A stretch of DNA of 31,341 bases, taken from Mastigamoeba balamuthi. Its lineage: Eukaryota; Evosea; Mastigamoebida; Mastigamoebidae. The notes under the pieces are model-generated. The model saw nothing but the letters and a program-made list of their open reading frames with translations, was not told the DNA's origin and searched no databases. Position numbers and translations under genes: made by a program. Location: NCBI GenBank assembly GCA_902651635.1, contig CACRSC010000035.1, forward strand, positions 122,139 to 153,479, given 5' to 3'. Positions 9,801 through 20,297 of this stretch are shown here, piece after piece (within the stretch, counting starts at the first letter, position 1; the number at the start of each line of letters is the position of its first letter).

Positions 9801-12800
9801 CTGGCGGCCGCCTCGCTCTGCAGCGACCCCGTCCAGCAGCAGCGCATCCTCGACGCGTCCAAGGCCGTCACCGACAGCCTGGCCGCCTACATCGCGGCCC
9901 TCGAGCGCATCGACCCCACGGCCCCCGAGGCCGAGCTCGCGCGCGCCGTCGGCGAGGCCCAGCGCGCCCAGGCCGCCGTCGAGATGGCCCTGGCAGCCGT
10001 CACGGGCGCCGCCCGCGGGGGCGCCGTCGACGTGCCCACGGAGGCGCTGGTGGTGGAGCTCGCCAAGAACGTGCAGGCGGCGGCAAAGGAGTTCTGCCGC
10101 GACGCCCTCACAGAGAGCGGCAACGCGCCGCCCGTCGCGGCGGCGTGCAGGGAGGTCCTCGAGGGCGCGCAGGAGCTCGTCGACGCCGTCGTGGTGCTGG
10201 CGCCCGTCATCGCGGACCCCGGGGCCCAGGCCAAGGTCGCCGAGCGCATCAAGAGCCTCAGGGGTGAGATATCGAGATATCCCGCAGATATTTTCATCCA
10301 CCAGGTTCCCGAATTCTGAAAATATCTCCCCCCCTCGCAGACAAGATGGCCGGCGTCGTCACGGCCATGGCGCAGTCGGGCAAGAGCATCGCCGGCGTCA
10401 CCAACGTGCGTGCTGCTGTTGTCCTCTTCTCTCTCTCCCCGCCGGGCGGGCAGTTGATTCGACTTTTGGACGGAGAAATGACGTGTACATGGAATCTGGG
10501 AATCTGGGGATTTGGGAATCGCAGCAAATGAAGATTGTGGACACGGCGGTGCGGCAGCTGGTGAGCTTCATGGAGAACCCGCGCATCGACATGGACCCCA
10601 AGCGCCTGGCGTTCCTGCGCTCGGCGGGCGTGGCCATGAGCGAGACCAACCGCGTGGCCGCCCAGAAGGCCATGAACGAGACGTCGGCCGCCTCGGCCCA
10701 GGCCCTCAAGCAGGAGCTCCCCACCCTCGTCGGCCGCGCCAAGGCCCTCAGGTGCGAGCGCCACGCCACGTCACTCGCTTGATTCCCCTCCCCGTTCCGT
10801 GATTCTGTGATTCTGTTATTCTGTGATTCTGTGATTGATTCCGTGATTCCGTGATTCCGTGATTCCGTGATTCCGTGATTCCGTGATTCCGTGATTCCGT
10901 GATTCTGCGCTTGATTTTTCCTCCTCGGAAAGTATCTCTGCCGGGTCGAATCGCGGGGCGGCAATCAATTGATTCGGGGCGGCTGGGCGGGGGCGCAGCG
11001 TGGCCGACGACGAGGAGCGGGAGCGGATGCTGCACTGGGCGCGGCAGATCGCGCTGGGGACCAAGAGCCTCGTGCAGATGACGACGTGCGCGCCGGGCGA
11101 CGCGCCGCCGTACGAGCGCGTGCGCGAGACGGCGCAGAAGGTGAACGGGGCCGTGCGCTGCCTGGTGGGCGACGACGAGTTTGCGGTGCACCGCGTGGCG
11201 CTGATCGACGGCGCCAAGGCTGCCGCCGCGAGCGTCATGCGCGTGGCCTGCGACGCCCGCGACGTGGGGGCCAAGCGGCCGGCGCAGCAGCGCGAGGCCC
11301 TGGGCGCCGCGGCCGACGCGAGCGCTGACGCGGTGGTGCGGCTGCTGGCGGCGGTGCGGCAGGCGTCGGGGCGCGAGGGCGACGAGCGCGTCAACACCAA
11401 CGCGCTGGCCGAGGCGGCCGAGGCGTTCTGCCCGCAGGTCGTCCGCGACCTCGTGGTGCCCGTCAAGCAGGCCAGCGGCGCGCTGGACCCCGCGGACCCC
11501 CTGCGCGCGCAGGCGGGCGCCGGGTGCCAGCAGGCGGCGCGCGACGTGCAGCGGCTGCTCGAGGAGACGCGCGGGTACAAGGAGCTGGGGCGCCTGGCCG
11601 ACCTCGAGGTCGCCGCCGAGGGCTTCCGGGCCGCAGAGGCGCGCTTCCAGGCGCTCGTCTACGCGGCCGACGCGGGCGGGCGGCTGCCCGAGCAGCTGCG
11701 CGAGGGCACGGCCACGCGCGAGGAGGCCACGGCGCTGGTCCCCGCGGCCATCGCGGGCATCCCGGGCGCCGTCGAGAGCATCGCGGCGGCCACGCGCGCG
11801 GGCGGCAGCGCTGCGCCGGGCGTCCGCGAGATGAGCGCCGGGGCGCACAGGGCCGTGACGGCGCTGCGGGCGCTGGCCGCGCACAGCCGCTTCAAGCGCG
11901 AGCGCACGCTGGTGCTCGACGCGGGCAAGGACCTCATGGCCCAGATGAACCGCCTGCTCGACGCCCTCGCGCGCATCGCCCGCGACCCCGCCGACGAGGC
12001 CGCCCGCCGCGACGCCGACGACGCGTCTGCGCTGGTCTGCCGCGCGGCCGCCGACGTCTCGCGCGCGGCGTTTGGCGACGACGAGGGCGACGAGGGCGCG
12101 GCGCCCGTCGCGCAGGCCGACGTGGCGCTGGAGCGGGCGGCGGCCGAGAGCCTGCAGCGGACGGCGGCCGAGGTGCAGCGCTCGGCGGGGCGCGTGGGCG
12201 AGGCCGACGCCGCCGCGCGGGCCGCGTCCGAGGCCGACGCGAGCGACGCCAAGGCGCAGGTGGCGGCGGCGGTGCTGGACAGCGTGCAGGCGCTGGTGCA
12301 GACGACGGCGTCGGTCGTGGCGGCGGCGCACGCGGCGCAGGTGGAGCTCGTCAAGGCGCTGGCGGCGCCGAGCACCAAGGCCATGTACTCGCGCGACCCG
12401 GAGCTGGCGCAGGGGCTCATCGACGCCAGCGAGCAGGTCGCCCAGGCCGTCCGCGAGCTCACGGGCGGCCTGACGCCCGAGGCCATCGAGACGCTCTCGC
12501 AGCAGGAGCTCGTGGCCCACGCGGAGGCCGTCTCGCGGGCCTGCGAGGCGCTGGCGGCCGCGTGCAGGGCCGGCACGCGCGCGGGCGCCGGGGCCAGCGG
12601 GCTGGTGGACGCGGCGCGGGCGGTGAGCGAGGCCACGCGGGCGCTGATGGAGGCGGCCAAGATGATCGAGGAGATCCCCGAGGTCGACGCGCTCGACGAC
12701 ATCGAGAACTTCGGCATCGACGCCTACACGCTGCGCGAGATCAAGCAGCAGATGAAGATCGTCGAGCTCGAGAAGCAGCTCGAGCGCGCCAAGAGGCGCA

Positions 12801-12853
12801 GGGACCGCCTCATGCACGCCAAGGTCCAGGACGCGCACTGGACCAACGTCTGA
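6881..12853 (+). CDS. Talin-like cytoskeletal adaptor, short form
   Basis: Nine exons fit: 6881..7108, 7582..7851, 7968..8012, 8111..8238, 8309..8615, 9267..10263, 10341..10405, 10525..10751 and 10999..12853, together 1,373 residues. Exon 1 is the F0 domain of talin. Exons 2-5 are F1 and F2 (DDTVKTILVDL, DPVQLHLVYVQ, LRTYGVTMYNV) and exon 6 opens with F3 (VTLDFGEFEDEPLV). An Ala-rich helical rod follows. The end is an I/LWEQ (THATCH) actin-binding module with the dimerising helix near KQLERAKRRRDRL. Talin links membrane receptors of integrin type to actin in adhesion and phagocytosis. Known talins are about 2,500 residues, so roughly half the rod is absent although head and tail are intact. 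There is no villin headpiece. A TATA-like box precedes the ATG. Confidence 0.9.
7400..7555 (+). repeat. Minisatellite in talin intron 1
   Basis: Three imperfect copies of a unit of about 55 nt lie near the end of the 473-nt first intron. Each begins with CCACTGCGGTGG-like sequence (nearly self-complementary), followed by a GTGATGCGACTTTTA-like core. The copies differ in both core and spacer. They are non-coding, because the flanking exons join in phase (INSN to DVLWF). Confidence 0.6.
8616..9266 (+). repeat. Long talin intron 5 with an 80-90-bp tandem repeat
   Basis: This 651-nt intron is the largest in the gene. Two copies of an 80-90-bp unit begin near 8759 and 8847. Both hold CTTTATGGGGGGCTGGCC, a GCCACTGG core, GTATGGAACCACTG and GAATGCTGTCACATCA. 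The rest has a lower GC content than the exons and nothing coding-like. The flanking exons join as LEQLRK to WSYTEADVTLDFG. Confidence 0.65.
10795..10908 (+). repeat. GTGATTCC octanucleotide array in talin intron 8
   Basis: About 13 head-to-tail copies of an 8-nt unit, GTGATTCC or GTGATTCT, fill half of the intron 10752..10998. A single octamer is broken once near 10840. The intron ends with AATCAATTGATTC and the acceptor GGCGCAG. The array has no spacers, so it is a simple minisatellite. Confidence 0.85.
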
Positions 12854-14038
12854 CGCCCCCCCACCGCAGCTCCCCCCCGCCGTGTGTTGTGTGTTGTCGC
12901 CTGCCCCGCAGGCGCCCGAATCAATCGATCACAGCAGCACCCCACCTCTGCTCTGTTGTTCACTCGGCCCCTGCTGTGCTCTTGCTGTGCTCTGCACTGA
13001 ACCGCGCCTGTTCTCTCTCGTGGCAGCTGGAGTTGGACTGGGACATCATGTTGAGATTAGTATCGGGTGTTCGTGCTGGATGTGTGTCTCGGATAGAACG
13101 GCTCGCAAAAGGACTATTACTTTTGTACATACAATTTCCCCACCGATACCCGGAAAACGAGGGAAAAGGCAAAAGTTGCAGGTGAAATGAACAACTGAGA
13201 TTGTTAATTCTGGGTCACAGAACAAAATTCGAAACCGAAAAAATGAAGAAAATTTAAATAAGAAGAGAGGAACTACCCCGTTAAACATATCCACGCAGCT
13301 CGTTCCCTATGAATTCCCTCGAAATACTGCACTGTCCTCTGACTATTGTGCCTCAAAATTCCAGCTGCCTCACACTCGTTCGTTCCTCTTGTTTTCCCCC
13401 CTCTCATACACACTCCAGCCCACGTGCTATCTGATTCCATTGTTATTAAAGAGCTTTCTCTCTTCATTGAAGAGTATGGCTCTGATGCTCAGTGGACTGC
13501 CATCGAAGAGAGGTTCCAGAACGACCTTCCTTTGCAGGCCCCTGACAGAAAAGTTCCCGACCATGCTCAAGTCAATCTACCTTATGTTCAAGGCCGATCC
13601 CTTGGAGCTTCTGTATGGAAGCTTCAAGCCTGCCATAGACTACACATCTGTACACAACCTACTGTGGTGCATTGCAGTTGCATGATAATAATGGAACTTC
13701 TCAATATGGAGAAAAGCTCATGTGGCACTCCACAGCTTTGAACACAGCCTGCTTGAGATTAGATTGGATTTTCCGGGGCGTCTGTGGGTAATTGTATGGA
13801 CAAAAAGAAGGAAAGTCCTTTTGCGAGTAGTTATTGGGGGTTTTCCCAAGGCTCCGTGGGGCTCTTTGCGTCAGAGAAGTGTGAGGGGTGCAACACTGAA
13901 CTGGGGTGCCACTTAACACTGTTGCTCATAGAGATGAAAAAATTCTTCGTGTTGTAAGAACGGTGTAACAATGATAAAACTGGAAATGAGAGACTTGAAT
14001 CAGAATCGTTGTTCATTGATGGTGTTCGAATCATGTAT
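12854..14038. other. Convergent gap, AT-richer, between the talin and receptor genes
   Basis: Almost 1.2 kb lies between the talin stop and the receptor stop. The first 200 nt look like talin 3' sequence. From about 13,040 the GC content drops well below that of the genes. No canonical polyadenylation signal stands out; TTTAAATAAG near 13,253 is the closest. A coding-like stretch at about 13,440-13,690 is listed separately. A second open stretch (about 13,722-13,916, plus) has no recognisable motif. Confidence 0.4.
13440..13686 (+). pseudogene. Unidentified coding-like remnant
   Basis: Two overlapping plus-strand stretches have codon use typical of coding sequence. The first reads IKELSLFIEEYGSDAQWTAI and onward. 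The second, in another frame, reads EKFPTMLKSIYLMFKADPL and onward to a TGA at 13686. They would join in phase if the 25 nt from 13511 (GTTCCAG to TTTGCAG) were removed, but that is shorter than any other intron here, so a frameshift is as likely. No upstream start, signal peptide or known motif is visible. I do not recognise the family. It may be the end of a decayed gene or a low-expression gene. Confidence 0.3.
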
Positions 14039-17000
14039 TCAGATGGCCTCAGCCATAATCCTGACTGGGTTCATACTGTGTGGCTGATCAGCAAGGATAT
14101 AAGTCCATACACGGCAAGGGGCGTTTGCCTTCAGAGTGACAGTGATGTAGGCTGTCTCCCATTTGGGCAGGGATAATGTGTCGGGAATCAGCTCCACGGA
14201 AAAGCGTGTCTCGCCCTCTTTCAGATAATCAGTGTGGAACCGAGCAGTGATCGTGTGCTCTGTTTGGTTGGATATCTTCAGCTGACGAGTGGATGGAATG
14301 CCGTCGCATGAGAGATTCGTGAAGCCGAGAAGATTTGGTACTACCTCGAGGTCTTTTCTGGTTGGGTCGGGAGCTTCGGAATTGGACAGTTTGCTCCTCA
14401 GGACAAACCCGGTGATAACAGCAGTGAGCAGCAATATTCCACCAAACGCAGTCGGAACAGCAATTGCAATAACAGAAGGTCCCCTGCTCGACTTCTCCTG
14501 ACTGACTATAGGGGCATCGGTGGACTGGCACGTGCTGCCACGCAGGACACACGAGAAGTTGGAGCAGAGGGACGGGCCAATGTCCTCGCACTGTACGCAG
14601 TGCATACCATTTGGTAGACAGAGCTGAACAGTACTACACCACTGGCATCCCCTAGAGATGCAGCTCGAGTTGCTCTGTATCCTTTGTGAGCGAAAGGAAC
14701 GCACAAGGGGGGCGTACAGTGAAGCTGAGACACGAGGGGCACACGCCGGTCATTGCAACACACGAGTGAAGCGTCGCACAGCTGCGGCACCCGGGACTGC
14801 TGCACGTGCCGCCTGCGCCTGCTGCGGTGCACGAGCACTGGCTCCCTATGATGCCACACGTTGCCAAGCGTCGTTAACAAGTATCACACACAAGAGGACT
14901 GGGCCAACCAGGGAAGCGCACCCTGGTCGATGCAGGAGAGGGTGGCCTCGCACCACTGGCACGCCCCTGCGCACAGCCCCCGAGTAATAGAGGAGCAGTT
15001 GGGGCAGCTGTCCCCTATGCCGATGCACAGACCGCTGGTGTTGCACCACCTGCACGACCCGTCTCGTGCGCACACGTCCTGCTGCCGGTTGCCCAGGCAC
15101 GCTGTGCACATGCCATCGGTGACGGCAAACGTCCCGCTGTCTGCGCACCAGCGGCACCCCGAATGATTCTCGGATTCGTTCCACTGCCGAAAGTCGCTGC
15201 ACTGCGGACAGCCGTCGCTGACGGGCTGGCAGCGCGCAGAGGCTGGACACCACGAGCAAGCTGCACAGCACAGCACAGCCACACAGTCAGCACGAAGGCA
15301 ACAGAGAGGCGTCCGCACAGGGCGTTTTGTCGCAGGTGTCGGCGTCAAAAGTAATGCACGACACGCAGCTGTTGGTGCCCTCTGGCAGACACTTGGAGGC
15401 CGTGGCACACCAGCTGCACCCGCTGCGACGCACGCACTCCTGCGGGCAGAGCGGTGAGCTCAGCAGAGGTCGTGGCATCTGCCATACCTCGTGGGACATG
15501 TCCAGCGCGCTGCACTCCTCGCACGTCAAGTTTAGACCCCCCGGCATGCACGTCTGGGCGGACGCGCACCACACGCACGATCTGTTCACGCTGCACTCGG
15601 CCTCTGATAGACCGCTGCACGGCATCGCACCTGCATTTGCCCACGATGAGATGCGCTCTGAGAAAGCTGCCTCGACTACCAATGCAGCGGTGTCCAACAC
15701 TGAGGAAGCCGTCGGCACACTTGCAGGCGACACACGCGGTGCTGTTGTCGTCGCACTCCTCGCGCCAGTCGTCCACCACGTGGTTCCCGCACCCTGCGCC
15801 ACGCGCCTTCCCTGTCAGCGCTGCCCCTCTGTGCTCGCGCGCTGTGTGTGCTTTGCAGCGCACGCGAGCAGGTGCCTCTGCCCATTGTGGTGCCGGGGGT
15901 CCACCCTGCGCTGCACCTGCACGACGCGTCGCACCCCGCGGTGCCGTCGCACGTCTCTCCCTCGTCCGTCACAGAGTCCCCGCACTCTGCTCCCAGCCAC
16001 CGAGTGAAATCAGTTGAGCGCTGCAATAAAAACACTGCCACTGCGAGCGGGACAGCAGTCGCACTGGAGCAGCCGCCCTGGGCTGTACGCCACCCCGGCT
16101 TGCAGAGGCAGTAGGGGCCGCATCCGGCGGACCCATCGCACTGTTCCCCTGCGTCCAGCCGCTTGTTTCCACACACTGCCCTCTCAGAGGCCTCAGAAAG
16201 GAACTGTGCCGCCAATATATGTACTCACGCGTGCACTTGAGAGTGCCAGAAGACACCATGGGGCGCTCGCAGGTGCAGTTTGCTGTGCACCACGCGGTGT
16301 TCTCGCACTCCTCCCCGGGGTCCTGCACGTGGTTCCCGCACTCTGTGCTCCACACGCGCTTGTTTGTGAGAGGCTCTCTGCCGAGACGAGTGGGTTACGA
16401 CGCACTTGTACAGAAGTGGCCCAGCGGCGAGGGCAACCAGTCGCGCTCTGTGTCACATGTGCACCACGTGCACCCTGTTCCGGTGCTATCGATGGTGCTG
16501 CCCGTGTCACAGTCCTCGCCGGAGCCCACGACGCCGTCTCCACACACTGGGGCTGCTGTTAGCCATCTTTGCGAAAAAGAGGGGGAAAAACCAGGGCAGT
16601 CGGGCCGCGCCGCTGTTCCTACGACATCGCTGATGCACGAGTCGGTGCTCGTCACAAAACTAAGGGACGTCAGTGGTGACAGTGCAGTTGATATTGAAAA
16701 CGGACCATGCGCTTAAGCGACTGGGCCCAAAGATGCGCGTGTTTCTGACGTCCCTACACAGCATTGTGTCAGTCTCGGTAATTCTGTTCTCCTGTACAGA
16801 GACTGGCAGTGCAGTGAAGCCGGTATGGTCCCCGTGAGCAGCGGGTTGTCCCTAAACGAGCTGTGAAGCGTGTAAGAGGTGGACGTGTTCGGAAAGCCTA
16901 CACTACGGTCAGCATAGCCATTGCTGACATTGCGTGAGGTATACTACCCCTGAGGTTGTTTTCATTGAAGTCCCTGGATGGCGGTTACAGGCAGCGAGGG

Positions 17001-17394
17001 CGCTACAGTGAATACGAATACGCACAACGTCGCGAGGTTGCGCAGAAGACTGATCGCGGGGGGGATGGTCCCCTCCATGTGCTCCTTATCCAAAGACCTG
17101 GTAGCAGCATAAATTTCCTTCCACCTTGATTTTGGCGGAATGAGAGTCTCACAGGCGTAGCACTTGAAAATGACTGTCACACGTTATGCCCTTGCTGTTG
17201 CAGTAGTCGGCAGTCGTGTTGCAGTGGTCCTCTGACCAGGGGACCTTGTGAAGGGACCTCTGCAGCGCGCAGAGCGCCCTCCTCTCGTCGGGGTCCGCGC
17301 CCACGCCATCGCACACGCGCGCCATCCCCAGCAGCAGCGCACACGCGACCGCCAGCACACAATCGCCCCTCGTTGCGAACATCGCCAGCGCCAC
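14039..17394 (-). CDS. Single-pass receptor: LRR, five DUF4215-like repeats, PSI-like repeats, cytosolic beta domain
   Basis: Sixteen exons fit: 17394..17153, 17097..17026, 16973..16902, 16860..16798, 16753..16706, 16659..16592, 16546..16406, 16342..16229, 16175..16065, 15986..15864, 15793..15680, 15630..15488, 15439..15319, 15260..14892, 14845..14701 and 14651..14039. They encode 852 residues with all phases consistent. Order: signal peptide; plant-type LRR cap (ADPDERRALCALQ to NSKGITCD); about four leucine-rich repeats (EGTIPPAI, RGSIPHAM, TGTIPASL); five cysteine repeats starting CGDGVV, CGNHVQ, CGNKRL, CGDSVT and CGNHVV (DUF4215-like); then PSI-like cysteine modules with CxWC (390-690). 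A helix at about 709-733 crosses the membrane. The last 119 residues form a beta-rich, MSP/Ig-like cytosolic domain, with no kinase. Likely a surface receptor; the ligand is unknown. Confidence 0.8.
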
Positions 17395-18105
17395 TGTTTG
17401 CCCTCGAAATAGTACTGCTGCTCGAGAGCCTTATGCGAATGCACAAATTGTTCACTGGGGGCAACGGTCCTTTTTTTTTGAAATCGGTGAATAACCGCCC
17501 AACAACCAATTCAGCAGAATCTCTACCGTGGGCCGCAGGCTTTCCACAAAGAGCTCAGGGCAGTTAGTGGACGTTTTAAAGGCGATCGACAAGCACTCAT
17601 ATCAGCTCAAAAATGCTGCAATGCCCGGTCTGAATGCAAGAAGAAAAAATATGTCTCACTACTACATTGGCCTGGTGACTGTGTGACTATTGCTGGGGAT
17701 GGCCCCCCGTTTTCCTGTGTGTGCGTGTGTGTATGTGTGTGAACGAAGTATTTTTCCATGCACCCTACAATACTAAGGCGCATGCATCCCTTTGTGATAT
17801 CCCGAGCAGATTCCCAGCTTCTGAGGCCGAAGCGCAACAACCGGGTGCAATTTTTTGACTGTATTTATGGTCTACGCCGTGAAAAGGTAGTGCTGTCTCT
17901 CTGCTACTCGACAATTGGCATTTCTGCTGAGCCGTTGGCGAGATCGCAGTCGAACACGTGCAAATCCACATGCCCGTTGCAAAAAAAGCCGGACTAGCTG
18001 CGTCAGAGCTCATGACGTCTGCGCTGCTTTGTATCGTGACGCCGTTGTTCAGTTTGTAAACTGCCCATCCCAGTGCAACACCAGCTCGCACACCGCACTA
18101 TACGC
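17395..18105. promoter_or_regulatory. Divergent gap between the receptor and lysozyme genes
   Basis: The 711-nt gap separates two divergent starts, so it must contain both promoters. It is AT-richer than the genes. A TG-rich microsatellite lies at about 17,716-17,742. CACTATACGC lies directly before the lysozyme ATG and is too close to serve as a TATA box. No coding-like stretch with a recognisable motif is present. Confidence 0.4.
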
Positions 18106-19272
18106 ATGCATCGCCGCCTCTGCGCCTCCCTGGCTGCCGCCGTGCTCGCGTTCGCATGCACTGCATCCGCTGCGTGCCCCGGGACCTGTGCCGACATCCA
18201 CAGCAGCACCTGCAGCACCGGATTCGTTAGCGGCGCGTTTTTCCCCCTCCCCGCATCCCCGCACTTGAAGGCGGGAAAAAAGCGAACCGTTGGGCTAACC
18301 GTCCCGGCAACCCGAAAACGTTGTGTCGCCCCCCCTCGCTCGCAGGGCTCTGCCCGGGCGCTGCGAACATCCAGTGCTGCAAGGGGCACCTCTGCCACGG
18401 CAAGTGCGCCAACACCGACGACTACACGTGCAGCAGCGGCTTCAAGACGGGTAAGTCCTGCGGTTTTTCACTTAGACGTTTTCTCCGCCCCCGGAAAAAA
18501 CGCAAAAAAAAAAGAAAACCGCTGATGACGTGCTCTCGTGCCAACGGCAGGGCTGTGCGCGGGGGCTGCGAACATCAAGTGCTGCTCGGGGACGCTGACG
18601 AAGAAGTCCGGGGGCAGCTGCGCGGGCACGTGCGCCGACATCAACACGCACACGTGCAGCAGCGGCTTTGTGGCGGGCCGCTGCCCCGGGGCCGCCAGCA
18701 TCCAGTGCTGCACGGGCACGGTCAAGCCCTCGGGCCACGGCGGCTGCGACTACTCGACGAGCACGTGGCCCAACTCCAAGACGATCGCGGCGTTCTTCCG
18801 CGACACGCAGGGCATCACGAACCACAAGGCGCTGGCGGTGATCCTGGGGAACCTGCAGCAGGAGTCGAACCTCAACCCGCTGAGTTGCGAGGCCTACGGC
18901 GGCCCCGCGTCGACGCTGAGCAAGTGCCCCATCACCAAGAAGGGCAGCTACTACCTGACGGGCGTGGGGCTGCTGCAGTGGAGCAACCCGGGCAACAAGC
19001 CCGGCCGCCGCTCGCAGATGTTCGCCTACTGCAGCAAGCACGGGCTCAACTGCGACCTCGCGAGCTCGCAGCTCAAGTTCCTGGCGCAGGAGAGCGAGTG
19101 GGCCAGGGCCAAGGCGTGCTTCCAGGCCGGCGGCAAGGCGACGGGCAGCACGTGGAACAACGCGGGGGCCACGGCGGGCTCGTACTGGCAGTGCGCCGCC
19201 AGGTGGACCGGCTGGGGCGTCGCAGGCAACCGCGCCAAGTACGCGCAGCAGTGGCTCGCGCGCTGCCCCTGA
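18106..19272 (+). CDS. Secreted lysozyme, phage-tail lysozyme type, with cysteine-rich repeats
   Basis: Three exons, 18106..18232, 18346..18450 and 18551..19272, give 317 residues. A signal peptide (MHRRLCASLAAAVLAFACTASA) is followed by three cysteine modules with the pattern CxGxCAD...TCSSGF...GxCPGAAxIQCC. Residues from about 145 match the phage-tail lysozyme (Phage_lysozyme2) fold: ALAVILGNLQQESNLNP contains the likely catalytic Glu, and GVGLLQWSNPGN is the conserved glycine-rich turn. The domain runs to the stop. Such enzymes cut bacterial peptidoglycan; here it is presumably secreted or sent to phagosomes. The cysteine modules probably bind cell-wall carbohydrate, as in secreted muramidases of fungi and amoebae (inference). 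Introns fall between modules in phase 1, and the first intron seems to start with GC. The upstream neighbour is divergent. Confidence 0.82.
18233..18345 (+). other. Probable GC-AG intron in the lysozyme gene
   Basis: The module boundary requires exon 1 to end in phase 1 after FVS plus G, because the acceptor CGCAG at 18345 is followed by GG CTC TGC CCG (GLCPG). The sequence there is AGCG then GCGCGTTTTT. The only GT nearby (GTTAGC) gives the wrong phase. A GCGCGT donor restores the repeat exactly (GFVSG LCPGAANIQCC). GGCTAACC before the acceptor is a good branch site. Confidence 0.65.
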
Positions 19273-20297
19273 GCCGAGGGCGCTCCACGCCTGAGGCACT
19301 GCCCGCCTGCCTGCAGTGGGCCCTGGCGCACTGAGTGTAAACACGACGACGGATCTCAGCTGCTCTGCTCTGCTCTGTTCCTGGCCTTCCTCTTTTTGGC
19401 CGTTCGGTTTTGTCCTTATCTACCCGCAAATACCAGCGCTCTGGGCGTTGCTGCTCTCTGGCGCCATGCCCTGCGGACAGCACGCAGCTGCTGCACGAGG
19501 GCAGGCACTCGCCAGTTGGGTGGAAGCGGGGAGGTGCGACTACCGGTCTTTCTGCACGTGGGGCGAAGGGGAGTTGAGACGTTACGTGGTCTCCGAACTC
19601 GCGGGCGAGACGGAGGTGCAGAGGTGCTGGGCGATCGTGGCGCACCCAGCGAGAGCGTCTGCCCACACAGGCGCAGTGCCCACCAGGTTTATCGCAACCC
19701 CTCTTCGCCTGCCGCTCCGCATGCCTGCCAGGCGGCCGATGGTGCTCGCCCGACACAACTCCTCGGGACTGGAAAAAGTGCGTTGCCCCACTGAGTGCCA
19801 CCGATACTCCCTGAAGCCCTCGTCGCTCGGGGGAGGCTCTGCTGTCAGCACAGCTCGTGCCGCCTTCCCGGGGGCCGTGCGGCGTGGCCTCTGCGGCACT
19901 CGCGAGGGCTCGGGGCCGCGACGAGTTCCCGTTCGGACGGGCCCCGTGGGCGAGGAACACGGCGGGAATCTCGGCGAACATCGCTGAAGATCAGGGCACC
20001 GCGGGGTCATAGGCACTGCAAATGAACAAAGCACCGGCCGGGCCACTCAGGGGGGCGCAGCCATAAATAGCAGAGCCGAGACATGGACGACAGAAGCACC
20101 GAGATATGCCCCCAGAAATACCCGGAGGAGAGCCCGTGAGTGCATAGAACGGGCTAGAAACCAAAGAGCACTGGTAGAAGCAAGCACCCCAAGAAGAACA
20201 AGGAGCGCCGCTTCCACACGCCCGCCCGAGGCCCCGAGACAAAAGAGAACCAGAGGGGGGCGAGTCAGAGGAGCAGAACACTCCACAAGCGCATAAA
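19273..20297. other. Intergenic gap before the adenylyl cyclase gene
   Basis: About 1 kb with no confident gene. A plus-strand open stretch starts at ATG 19466 (MPCGQHAAAARGQALASWVE) and stays open for over 500 nt. Its codon use is only weakly coding-like and no motif is recognisable, so I do not call it. CCATAAATAG at 20061..20070 could be a TATA element for the cyclase gene, with a leader of about 200 nt. The last 200 nt are A/G-rich without long pyrimidine runs. Confidence 0.4.

Noticed and set aside
10795-10908. Regular short repeats that could suggest a CRISPR-like array
   Set aside because: The 8-nt units abut without spacers and lie inside a talin intron; this is a minisatellite in a eukaryotic gene.
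10748-12838. A 696-residue open frame on the minus strand opposite the talin rod
   Set aside because: It is the mirror of a high-GC3 coding exon: Arg/Leu/Gly-rich, no domain, and the opposite frame is a clear talin rod with I/LWEQ end.
11524-13185. A long plus-strand open frame overlapping the talin last exon in another frame
   Set aside because: Composition is Arg/Gly/Ala-rich shadow coding from the same GC-biased codons; no motif.
14020-14035. GTTCGAATC resembling a tRNA T-loop
   Set aside because: No acceptor stem, anticodon arm or D-arm could be paired around it.
19073-19981. A 302-residue minus-strand open frame beside the lysozyme gene
   Set aside because: It overlaps the lysozyme catalytic exon antisense and has no recognisable motif or start context.
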